Below are positions 1 through 6,605 of a stretch of DNA of 7,147 nt, one piece after another; the first letter of the stretch is position 1, and each line of letters starts with the position of its first letter. The notes beneath the pieces are model-generated. The model ran no database searches. It was given only the letters and a program-made list of their open reading frames with translations, and was not told the origin of the DNA. The DNA is from Acidiferrobacter sp. (lineage in GTDB: Bacteria > Pseudomonadota > Gammaproteobacteria > Arenicellales > UBA868). The stretch spans positions 1-7,147 of the forward strand of contig NZKZ01000109.1 of NCBI GenBank assembly GCA_002694065.1, in the 5' to 3' direction. Made by a program: the position numbers and the translations under genes.

Positions 1-923
1 GGAGGTATCTGAATGGTGACTGCACTCAGCCGATAAAAAAGATCTTCCCGAAAACGCTTGTCGGCAAGTTTCTGCTCCAGATCCTGGTTCGACGTAGCCA
101 CAATACGGAATGTCGGCTCCAGCGGCGTGCTGCCGCCCACGCGGAAAAATCGACCGGCTTCCAATGCGCCGAGCAACTTAGCCTGGGTGTCCATATCAAG
201 ATCACCCACCTCATCCAGCACGAGAGTGCCGCCCTCCGCCTGTTCTAGCTGTCCTGGCGTGACCACACCCTCTTTTTCTGCGCCAAAAAGTTCTAGTGCA
301 ATACTTTCAGGGGGCAGTGCGCCAAGATTGACTTCGACAAATGGCCCGGAGGCGGAACCACCAGCCTGATGCACAGATCTTGCCGCAACGCCTTTGCCGC
401 AGCCCGCCTCCCCGCGGATCATCACCGGCTGGTCGGTGGCTGCGATCCGGTTGATCAGGTTACGCAGGTCTTCTACGGCTTCGCTGTGACCCACGAAGCC
501 CGCTGCCGGTGACAGCCGGGTTTTCAGCGTCAGGTTCTCGGTTTGTAAGGCAACTGTCTCAAGTGCCCGTTCGACGGTAATGAGAAGCTTGGCCGTGGAC
601 AGGGGCTTTTCCAGAAAGTCGTAAGCGCCAATCCGAATCGCTTCGACTGCCGTCTCCACTGTCCCGTGCCCTGAGATCATGATCACGGGAGGATGGGTTG
701 TGGTCTGATCGTCCCGCCATTCTCGCAACAGAGCGATGCCGTCAGTATCCGGCATCCAGATGTCGAGAAGCACCAGATCGGGCGTGTCACCGGCATACCG
801 GGTTCGCGCTTCGGCTGCGTTGGCGGCGACCGTTACCTCATACCCTTCGTCTTGGAGAATATCGCTAACGACTTGCCGAATATCAGGTTCGTCGTCAACA
901 ACCAGAACTGAGTAGGTAGTCAT
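1..923 (-). CDS. ntrX: NtrX-type response regulator, receiver plus AAA+ domain (partial, 3' end outside window)
   Basis: Cytoplasmic response regulator, the expected phosphorylation partner of the adjacent NtrY kinase. My translation gives 307 residues before the window edge. The receiver domain spans about residues 4-120: acidic pocket D10/D11, phospho-acceptor D54 in the NtrX-like string DIWMPDTDG, S84, and K106 in EKP. An AAA+ domain follows from about 143: Walker A-like GEAGCGKG (171-178), Walker B LVLDE (234-238), and arginine-finger segment FREDLFYRL (291-299). Two oddities are visible. The sigma54-contacting GAFTGA loop is absent; where ELFG..KGAFTGA is expected the sequence reads ELFGAEKEGVVTPGQLE. 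Walker A also departs from the usual GESGTGKE. Family knowledge predicts a C-terminal Fis-type helix-turn-helix, which lies outside the window. The ATG at 923 begins 28 nt after the ntrY stop. No Shine-Dalgarno is evident before it, so translation may depend on ntrY. NtrX rather than NtrC is chosen from the receiver sequence and the ntrY neighbour. Confidence 0.93.
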   Translation of the reverse strand, partial: MTTYSVLVVDDEPDIRQVVSDILQDEGYEVTVAANAAEARTRYAGDTPDLVLLDIWMPDTDGIALLREWRDDQTTTHPPVIMISGHGTVETAVEAIRIGAYDFLEKPLSTAKLLITVERALETVALQTENLTLKTRLSPAAGFVGHSEAVEDLRNLINRIAATDQPVMIRGEAGCGKGVAARSVHQAGGSASGPFVEVNLGALPPESIALELFGAEKEGVVTPGQLEQAEGGTLVLDEVGDLDMDTQAKLLGALEAGRFFRVGGSTPLEPTFRIVATSNQDLEQKLADKRFREDLFYRLSAVTIQIP

Positions 924-951
924 GGGGCGAAAGGGAGTAAAGCAGAATCGA

Positions 952-3099
952 TCATCGCCGACGCAGCGGTAGCGAAATTATAACGGCCGCGCCGGCTGAC
1001 TGTGCGTTACTCGCACGAATGGTGCCGCCGTGTTCTTCAATGATGCGCCGGCAAATCGCGAGCCCAAGTCCCGTCCCTTTTTCTTTTGAACTGACATAGG
1101 GTTCGAAAATGCGATCGATTTGGTCCGCGTCGAAACCGGGCCCGTCGTCCTGTACTGTCAGGGTGGCCGTATCGGTTCCGCTGTCGTATTCGGTTCGGAT
1201 GATCACAGTTCCCGTATTGCCTGCCAGCGCATCCTGGGCATTGATGATCAAGTTGTTCAGCACCTGCCGAAAACTGTTTGGATCTATCTCGATGGGTTCA
1301 AGATTCGAATCCGGCTCCACTTGCAGTGTCACGGCAGTTTTGCCCGAACGGAAAAGTTCAACCGTGTCAGCAATGAGCTGATTCAGGTCTGTGGGGATTC
1401 GTTGCAGGGGGGCGGGGCGGGCGTATTCTGAGAACGCATTCACCATCGTTTTCATGGCTTCGACCTGCTGTACGATAGTTCGAGTGGAGCGGTCCAGAAT
1501 CTCGCGCTGCTCGGCATCGAGCGTAGACAGGTATTTGTTGCGGATCCGTTCAGCGGACAGCTGAATCGGCGTCAGCGGGTTCTTGATTTCATGGGCGAGT
1601 CGCCGCGCTACCTCTCCCCAGGCGGCATCGCGTTGCGCCTTAAGCAGTTCCGTTGCGTCTTCAAAGACCACGACATGTCCTGTGTCGAGTTCATCACTCT
1701 CGACCCGGGTGCCGCTGAGAATCAGGATTTGTCGGCCTTCATTGCCACTGATACTGACTTCCCTTTGCCACTCGGGGATCCGTTTCTCCATGCCCTGCTG
1801 GATTGCCTCGAATAAGGCATTTGCGCCTGGCAGCACGGCTGCCAGTTGATTGATCGGCTGCCCAATAAACGTGGTGAGATCACTGCCTAGAATCCGGGTC
1901 GCAGCGGTATTGCAGGTTCTCAACTGCTGAACCCCGTTGAAGGAAAGTACCCCGGCGGAAAGGTGTGTCAGCACGGTATCAAGATAGGCGTGCTCTGATT
2001 CTGCCCGACGCTGGCTCTCCAACGCGTTTTGCTGGGCCCTGCTGATCTCTTGGGTCATGCGGTTAAAGGAGTCCACCAATACACCCAATTCGTCGGCGCT
2101 GTCGACCGGCAGTATTTTGTCGTAGTTCCCCCGGGAAACAGCCTGGGTGCCCTCGGCCAGGTCACGCAGCGGCGCCAGCATTCTTTGCGCCAGGTAGATC
2201 GATGCCCATAGTGCCATCAGGAGGGTCATGAGGGTGATGAGCGTCAGACTCAAAACAAAACTCAAGGTAAGTGGCCCGCGCAGATACTTCAGCCTGTCGT
2301 ATTCCGAGGATGCTGATTCCACACTTTCTCCAAGCCGCGAATACCGCAAGGGCAGTGGGTACAGGATCTGCAGGACCCGGGAGGGAGAACTCACGCTCAG
2401 CCCTGAGACGGGGACCGCCACACGAAGTCTCAGCCCTCTGTCATCCGTCGGCTCGAATTCCGCATAAAGGCCGTCTCGCCTGACTTTGCCAAGGACCTGC
2501 TCCCCGGGGGCATCCGGCACCAGCGAGATTGACAAGTTGCTGCTGGAAGCAAGGATGCGGCCCGTGCTCGAATGCAGGCTCATCTCGTCGAATCCGCCGG
2601 CCTCCCTGATTCTATCGAGCAGGCTGTAGAGCTGGACGGAAGAGGTAGTGAGCTCGATCCGGCGACCGGCAATGCGCGCCTGGCGAATCACTTCGAGTTT
2701 GGTTGCCTCGAGCGTGCTGCGCCCGAGCAGCAGCGCGTCATCGAGTGCCTTTTCGATCCGCACATCAAACCAGGAATCAATACTCCGGCTCAGAAACTGA
2801 ACTGAAAAGTAGTAGACCATCGCCAGCGGCACCAGGGTCAGGACGGCGAAGGTCGCAATAAAGCGCAGGGTCAGTCGCGAGCCAAGGGTTCTGGCGCGAA
2901 AGGCGCTGAACAGTCTTCGGACCTGGATAAAGGTGAGCAGCGCAAGAATCGCGATTCCGACTGCATTCAGGATGATCAGTGCGGTGTAGTAGTCACCGAA
3001 AAGATCCCCGTCCTGAGCGCTTTGACTGAGGAAAACAGATGCCCCCAGAAGCAGCAAAGACAAGACCAGGGTGAGGCCAAAACCCCGGGTGGTTTTCAC
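952..3099 (-). CDS. ntrY: NtrY-type membrane sensor histidine kinase
   Basis: Inner-membrane sensor kinase that autophosphorylates and passes phosphate to NtrX. From the GTG at 3099 it is 715 residues. Hydrophobic segments lie at about 7-24, 38-60, 79-101 and 278-303. A basic stretch between the second and third is consistent with a cytoplasmic loop, leaving residues about 102-277 as a periplasmic sensing region. HAMP (about 303-357) and PAS (about 370-485) follow. The kinase core has the H-box AHEIKNPLTP with H503, N-box NNLIINAQDAL (about 613-623), G1 DDGPGF (about 651-656) and G2 GTGLGLA (675-681), all intact. The frame is open back to a TTG at 3144. I prefer GTG 3099 because it forms a 4-nt GTGA overlap with the upstream stop, has GGAAGG 10 nt before it, and puts a short basic n-region before the first membrane segment. 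NtrY kinases are linked to nitrogen or redox/respiratory control in other proteobacteria; the signal here cannot be read from sequence. Confidence 0.95.
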   Translation of the reverse strand: MKTTRGFGLTLVLSLLLLGASVFLSQSAQDGDLFGDYYTALIILNAVGIAILALLTFIQVRRLFSAFRARTLGSRLTLRFIATFAVLTLVPLAMVYYFSVQFLSRSIDSWFDVRIEKALDDALLLGRSTLEATKLEVIRQARIAGRRIELTTSSVQLYSLLDRIREAGGFDEMSLHSSTGRILASSSNLSISLVPDAPGEQVLGKVRRDGLYAEFEPTDDRGLRLRVAVPVSGLSVSSPSRVLQILYPLPLRYSRLGESVESASSEYDRLKYLRGPLTLSFVLSLTLITLMTLLMALWASIYLAQRMLAPLRDLAEGTQAVSRGNYDKILPVDSADELGVLVDSFNRMTQEISRAQQNALESQRRAESEHAYLDTVLTHLSAGVLSFNGVQQLRTCNTAATRILGSDLTTFIGQPINQLAAVLPGANALFEAIQQGMEKRIPEWQREVSISGNEGRQILILSGTRVESDELDTGHVVVFEDATELLKAQRDAAWGEVARRLAHEIKNPLTPIQLSAERIRNKYLSTLDAEQREILDRSTRTIVQQVEAMKTMVNAFSEYARPAPLQRIPTDLNQLIADTVELFRSGKTAVTLQVEPDSNLEPIEIDPNSFRQVLNNLIINAQDALAGNTGTVIIRTEYDSGTDTATLTVQDDGPGFDADQIDRIFEPYVSSKEKGTGLGLAICRRIIEEHGGTIRASNAQSAGAAVIISLPLRRR
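3079..3096 (-). repeat. Inverted repeat at the ntrY start codon
   Basis: On the minus strand AAAACC and GGTTTT form a perfect 6-bp inverted repeat around a 6-nt loop. The first arm begins immediately after the preferred GTG start of ntrY and includes the last base of the DUF4390 stop. In mRNA it could form a small hairpin at the initiation site. The stem is short and mostly A-U, so chance is a real alternative. Confidence 0.35.
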
Positions 3100-3734
3100 G
3101 GAATGGTGACCTTCCAGCGTTCCCAGTCGCTGGCCAGCCGCCAATCTTTCAGCACCAGTGCCACCAGCTTTAAGGGCCCGGGCAAGTCGCTTCGACTGAG
3201 TGAGACCTGCAGGCGCATCTGCAGCGCATCGCTCGTACTGACGCCGCTTGGCAGCGTGACCGCTTTGGTGTACCGCTCCAGGAAGTCGAGTGTCTCTGCC
3301 AGGGTGGCGAAGTCCTGTGTAATGTGGGTGTTCAGGTTAGTGAGGGTATAGCGATTGGAGAGGCTGTGATGCTCGAGCGACAGCCTATCCTCCCACTCAC
3401 CGATCTTGAAATACCAAGAGGCAAGACTGGCCCGATAGAGATGGGATTTGATGACCAGCGTTAAGCCAATGCCCTTGGAAAGGGCAACTTCGGGTTCTCC
3501 GCTGATCGCCAGGTGCAGTTTGGCTGAGGTATTGACGGTGTTGCCACTCAGCACAGACTTCCCCGCGACTATGGAGAAATCCGCGAGCGCTGGTGTCGCA
3601 GGAAGCCACAGCATACCGAGGCCGAGCGCCGCGATAAAAATGCGGCGCAACTTGGGCATGAGGCTGTATAGAAGATCGTGCATGAGGCGGAGCCCGACGG
3701 CGAAATTATAGTCTCTTGGGCAGGAATGCCTCAT
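3096..3734 (-). CDS. Exported DUF4390-family protein of unknown function
   Basis: No biochemical function is known to me; assignment to DUF4390 rests on overall pattern and position between rsmB and ntrY. The protein has a clear signal peptide: basic MPKLRR, a hydrophobic core, then a signal-peptidase-like site TPALA/DF, so the mature part (about 160 residues) should be periplasmic. The mature region is beta-rich in appearance, with the DUF4390-like pieces SLSNRYTL, a W-containing segment (SWYFKIGEWEDRLSLEHH) and a C-terminal LPGPLKL...DWRLASDWERWKV. The start is uncertain. ATG 3734 gives a 4-nt ATGA overlap with the rsmB stop and 212 residues, but a long 25-residue extension ahead of the signal peptide. 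ATG 3659 gives 187 residues and a textbook 26-residue signal peptide, but has no visible Shine-Dalgarno. Its stop overlaps the ntrY start by 4 nt, so the two are probably translationally coupled. Confidence 0.85.
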   Translation of the reverse strand: MRHSCPRDYNFAVGLRLMHDLLYSLMPKLRRIFIAALGLGMLWLPATPALADFSIVAGKSVLSGNTVNTSAKLHLAISGEPEVALSKGIGLTLVIKSHLYRASLASWYFKIGEWEDRLSLEHHSLSNRYTLTNLNTHITQDFATLAETLDFLERYTKAVTLPSGVSTSDALQMRLQVSLSRSDLPGPLKLVALVLKDWRLASDWERWKVTIP

Positions 3735-5020
3735 CCTTCTTTGTAAAGAGACGCGTAATACAACCCATCTTTGGCGCTATCCGGCAGAAATTGGATCCCG
3801 CAATCGGTTTGGATTGCGCCAGGCAAGTCCAGATCGCGGAGTTGAGCATCAGCATGGCCCGCACAAAGGTCACGTACCACTTCATCATTTTCCTGTCGCA
3901 ATAGGGAGCAGGTGACGTAAACCAATTCCCCGCCCGGGGCCAGCAAGTTCCACAATTGGCGCAGCATCTTTTTTTGCCGCTCGGCGTAACGTGCGATATC
4001 GCGAGGCTGTCGGTGATGCCTGATATCCGGATGCCTTCGGATGACGCCAGTACCGCTGCAAGGGGCGTCCAGCAAGATAAGATCAAAAGGCACTTTTTCC
4101 CACCAGGTATCGATGTCGAGAAGATCGCTCGGCACTATTTTTGCGGACAACCCCAGGCGGGTCAGGTTCTGCTCAATTGCCTGGCAGCGTGCGGGCAGAT
4201 CCAAGGCAGTGAGCGAGCCGAGGTCAGGGAAATGTTCCAGCAGGTGGGTGGTCTTGCCGCCAGGTGCTGCGCAGGCGTCCAATACGTGTGCTCCATCAGC
4301 CGGTGCGCAAAGCAGAGGGGTCATCTGGGCCGCCGTGTCCTGAACCGACACCATCCCGTTTTCGAATCCAAGGAGATCTTGGACATTGACCGGTGTTTCA
4401 AGGGTGACCCCCCATGGGCTCAAGGGGCAGGCACTTGCCCTGACACCATGACTGTCCAAAAGACGCAGGTAATCGTCGCGTGAGCATTGTCGGGTGTTGA
4501 CCCGCAAGCTCATCGGCGGTTTTTGATTAAAGGCCGACAGCACAGCACGCCAATCCTCAGGCCAATCCTGTCGAATAAGTTCGGCAAGCCACGATGGGGT
4601 AGGGGTTGCCGGATCTGCATCGTCGGCGCGGTTGCCCGGATCACGGAGGCGAGCGCGCAATACGGCATTGACAAGACCTTTGGCCTTGGCGGCCCCAAGC
4701 AGGGCCGCGGCATCTACCGTCCCGGAAGTTACCGCATAGTCAGGCTCGTTTAGGTGATCAAGTTGGTACAGCCCACAGATCATCAGTGAGTGCAGTATCC
4801 GGTCGCGCTTACGCAGAGGGCGGTGAAGTAATTGATTCGATAGCAGCCTGTCGTAATGAAACCACCATCGGATGGCTCCCCATGCGATTTCACGCGTTTC
4901 ACTCTTTCGGCGGAGTTCATCGGGTAGGTGCACGTTGGCTGCCACTTCGAGTGAACGGCCGTGGTGAGTGACGTCATGAGCGATACGGGCCGCCGCAGCG
5001 CAGACCTCAGCGCTGGGCAT
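3731..5020 (-). CDS. rsmB: 16S rRNA (cytosine967-C5)-methyltransferase RsmB
   Basis: Uses S-adenosylmethionine to methylate C967 of 16S rRNA (E. coli numbering); cytoplasmic, older names sun and fmu. The 429 residues match the usual length of the family. The N-terminal NusB-like RNA-binding domain covers about residues 1-140, and the Rossmann-fold methyltransferase domain follows from about 165. Visible motifs are SLRVN (171-175), SAM-binding DACAAPGGK (248-256), DAPCSGTG (318-325) with C321, and VTCS (369-372) with C371. The two cysteines are the pair used by m5C RNA methyltransferases, C371 being the expected nucleophile and C321 the release residue. The C-terminal DGLYYASLYK matches the family ending. 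The start ATG lies inside the end of fmt with a 14-nt overlap, and the N-terminal AAAARIAHDV fits the family start. The Shine-Dalgarno is weak. The stop overlaps the next ATG in ATGA. Confidence 0.97.
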   Translation of the reverse strand: MPSAEVCAAAARIAHDVTHHGRSLEVAANVHLPDELRRKSETREIAWGAIRWWFHYDRLLSNQLLHRPLRKRDRILHSLMICGLYQLDHLNEPDYAVTSGTVDAAALLGAAKAKGLVNAVLRARLRDPGNRADDADPATPTPSWLAELIRQDWPEDWRAVLSAFNQKPPMSLRVNTRQCSRDDYLRLLDSHGVRASACPLSPWGVTLETPVNVQDLLGFENGMVSVQDTAAQMTPLLCAPADGAHVLDACAAPGGKTTHLLEHFPDLGSLTALDLPARCQAIEQNLTRLGLSAKIVPSDLLDIDTWWEKVPFDLILLDAPCSGTGVIRRHPDIRHHRQPRDIARYAERQKKMLRQLWNLLAPGGELVYVTCSLLRQENDEVVRDLCAGHADAQLRDLDLPGAIQTDCGIQFLPDSAKDGLYYASLYKEG

Positions 5021-5963
5021 GCCTATTTATCGGCAAGGTGAACACCGAACCCGAGCGGATGGGGTGGCCGTTGAGAAAGGCGCTCGTCTCTAATGCCTTG
5101 CCTCCGGGTCGCTGCAGCGTCAGCACCTCCAGAGTCCCCTCTCCCGTCTGAACATGAAGAGCGCCCCCGTCGGTGACCGTGATCGTCCCAGGCGTGGCAG
5201 TGGTATCGCCTGGTTGCGATCTCGCCTGGTGAATCCGGTAGTCGATACCGTCCAGGGTGGTGCGTGCCAGCGGCCAGGGATTGAAGGCGCGAATTTGTCG
5301 CGCGAGCACCTCGGCGGGGCGTCGCCAGTCCAGCCAGGCCTCTTCCCGAGTCAATTGCCGGGCATAGGTGACTCCTGTCCCCGGCTGCGGTGTCGTGCGG
5401 ATTTTTTCGGTGCCGAGGTTTTCGAGAAACTCGAGCACCATCTTCCCGCCCAGGGTCGAGAGCTGATCATGCAGTGACTGACTGTGCTGTGCATCCTGTA
5501 TCGGTATCTCCCGAGTCTGGATGATGGGACCGGTATCAAGGCCGGTATCCATCTTCATGAGCGTGATACCGGTTTTCGCATCACCGGCCTCGATGGCACG
5601 CTGGATCGGGGCAGCGCCTCGCCAGCGAGGCAGTAAAGAGGCATGGACATTGATGCAGCCGAGTCTTGGCGCCCGCAGCATTCTCTCAGGAAGCAGTAAG
5701 CCATAAGCGGCGACGATAGCGAGGTCGACGTTCGTCTCTTCGAGGTAGGCCGCCTCCTGTTCGAGATCAGCCGGCTGTCTGACAGGGATAGCATGCTCTA
5801 TCGCTTTGGCTTTGACGGCACAGGGTCGCAATTTACGTCCGCGTCCGGCAGGGCGGTCAGGCTGGCAGTAGACCGCCATGACCTCTGCCCCTGAATTCAG
5901 CAAAGCCTCAAGAGCGGGTACTGCAAAATCTGGAGTCCCGGCAAAGACTGCGCGCAGGGTCAC
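5007..5963 (-). CDS. fmt: Methionyl-tRNA formyltransferase
   Basis: Transfers the formyl group from 10-formyltetrahydrofolate to Met-tRNA(fMet), making the initiator tRNA. The 318 residues match the normal length (about 315). The N-terminal formyltransferase domain begins FAGTPDFAVPALEALL and carries the tRNA-recognition loop QPDRPAGRGRKLRP (34-47). The catalytic triad is N105 and H107 (in INVHASLLPRWRGAAPIQ) and D143 (in TGLDTGP). The C-terminal OB-like domain starts near 205 and includes FNPWP (228-231 plus P). The start codon is GTG, with no better in-frame start upstream. AGGTGA at 5970-5965 overlaps the def TAG stop and sits only 1 nt before GTG, so initiation probably relies on ribosomes finishing def, 5 nt upstream. 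Pairing with def is the standard arrangement, since deformylase removes the group this enzyme introduces. Confidence 0.97.
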   Translation of the reverse strand: MTLRAVFAGTPDFAVPALEALLNSGAEVMAVYCQPDRPAGRGRKLRPCAVKAKAIEHAIPVRQPADLEQEAAYLEETNVDLAIVAAYGLLLPERMLRAPRLGCINVHASLLPRWRGAAPIQRAIEAGDAKTGITLMKMDTGLDTGPIIQTREIPIQDAQHSQSLHDQLSTLGGKMVLEFLENLGTEKIRTTPQPGTGVTYARQLTREEAWLDWRRPAEVLARQIRAFNPWPLARTTLDGIDYRIHQARSQPGDTTATPGTITVTDGGALHVQTGEGTLEVLTLQRPGGKALETSAFLNGHPIRSGSVFTLPINRHAQR

Positions 5964-5968
5964 GTCAC

Positions 5969-6511
5969 CTAACTTGTAGTGACAGGCTCTTTACGTTTAT
6001 CGAAAGATTTGCCTGAACTGCGCCCCTCGCGCAGTAACTGTTTTCGGATACGGTCACGTTTAAGTTGGGAGAGATAATCGACAAAGACCTTTCCGTCCAG
6101 ATGATCAACTTCGTGCTGAATACAGATTGCAAGAAGATCTGATGCATGCAGTTCAAAGGGTTCGCCGTTTTTGTCTAAAGCGGAAATGTGCACCTCGGAG
6201 TGTCGTTTGACAGGCACGACCACGCCCGGGACGGACAAGCAGCCTTCCTCTGTTTCAACCAACTCGCCCATACCGGTCAGCACAGGGTTGATGAATACCT
6301 GGAGCCGATCCTGGCGTTCAGAAGTATCGATCACTACAATCCGTTTCGCGACGTTTACCTGGGTAGCGGCAAGACCAATGCCTGGCGCTGCGTACATCGT
6401 CTCCGCCATGTCTTCGACAAGCTTGCGAAGGGTGGCGTCAACGACCTCAACCGGCAACGCCTTATTCCGAAGTCGGGGGTCCGGATAGACCAGAATATCG
6501 AGCAATGCCAT
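5969..6511 (-). CDS. def: Peptide deformylase
   Basis: Metallohydrolase (Fe2+ in most bacteria) that removes the formyl group from the N-terminal methionine of nascent proteins at the ribosome exit. The 180 residues are slightly longer than E. coli Def (about 169) through a basic, serine-rich tail. All three family motifs are intact: GIGLAATQ (44-51), EGCLS (89-93) with metal ligand C91, and QHEVDHL with ligands H133 and H137 and catalytic E134. Together they indicate the classical active type 1 enzyme. The N-terminus ALLDILVYPDPRLR is typical, supporting ATG 6511, although no Shine-Dalgarno is seen upstream. It is the first gene of the leftward operon and lies 94 nt from the divergent plus-strand gene. 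Confidence 0.98.
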   Translation of the reverse strand: MALLDILVYPDPRLRNKALPVEVVDATLRKLVEDMAETMYAAPGIGLAATQVNVAKRIVVIDTSERQDRLQVFINPVLTGMGELVETEEGCLSVPGVVVPVKRHSEVHISALDKNGEPFELHASDLLAICIQHEVDHLDGKVFVDYLSQLKRDRIRKQLLREGRSSGKSFDKRKEPVTTS

Positions 6512-6548
6512 AGATTTGCGGGGATTTTGGGTTTGTGACGTGGTTCTC

Positions 6549-6577
6549 TTGGATATACCCGTCGTGTTGTCTACACT
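6549..6577 (+). promoter_or_regulatory. Weak candidate sigma70 promoter for the rightward gene
   Basis: TTGGAT (6549-6554) and TACACT (6572-6577) are separated by 17 nt, matching 3 of 6 and 4 of 6 consensus positions. The -10 lies 28 nt before the ATG at 6606. Spacing is right but both boxes are poor, so this is a candidate only. Confidence 0.25.
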
Positions 6578-6594
6578 AATGCGGGTTCACTTTG

Positions 6595-6601
6595 AGAAAG
6601 G
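6595..6601 (+). promoter_or_regulatory. Ribosome binding site deciding the start at 6606
   Basis: AGAAAGG lies 4 nt before the ATG at 6606. The later in-frame ATG at 6669 would give a more compact signal peptide but has only a distant GAGG, so the purine-rich site favours 6606. Confidence 0.5.
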
Positions 6602-6605
6602 CTCC

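Larger units (their letters stand above)
6512..6605. promoter_or_regulatory. Divergent intergenic region between def operon and plus-strand gene
   Basis: This 94-nt stretch is the only noncoding gap in the window longer than 30 nt, and it separates two divergent start codons, so it must hold the main promoter of the def-to-ntrX operon as well as that of the rightward gene. For the leftward operon I see only a weak -10-like TATATC (minus strand, 6557-6552) with no convincing -35. No strong operator palindrome or terminator stands out. Confidence 0.6.

Noticed and set aside
1302..1311. The palindrome GATTCGAATC, similar to a tRNA T-loop.
   Set aside because: It lies inside ntrY coding sequence; no acceptor, D or anticodon stem is present around it.
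3100..3144. A TTG start at 3144 giving a 730-residue NtrY.
   Set aside because: It would overlap the DUF4390 gene by 49 nt and add 15 residues before a well-formed N-terminus; GTG 3099 has the better ribosome site and overlap geometry.
3705..3710. A perfect TATAAT on the minus strand upstream of the signal peptide of the DUF4390 gene.
   Set aside because: No -35 box is found at 16-18 nt (TGAGGC is the 17-nt position) and there is no extended -10, so it is not listed as a promoter on its own.
3956..4483. A 175-codon open frame on the plus strand.
   Set aside because: It lies wholly opposite rsmB, whose motifs are all intact, has no recognisable domain, and is a typical antisense open frame in GC-rich coding sequence.
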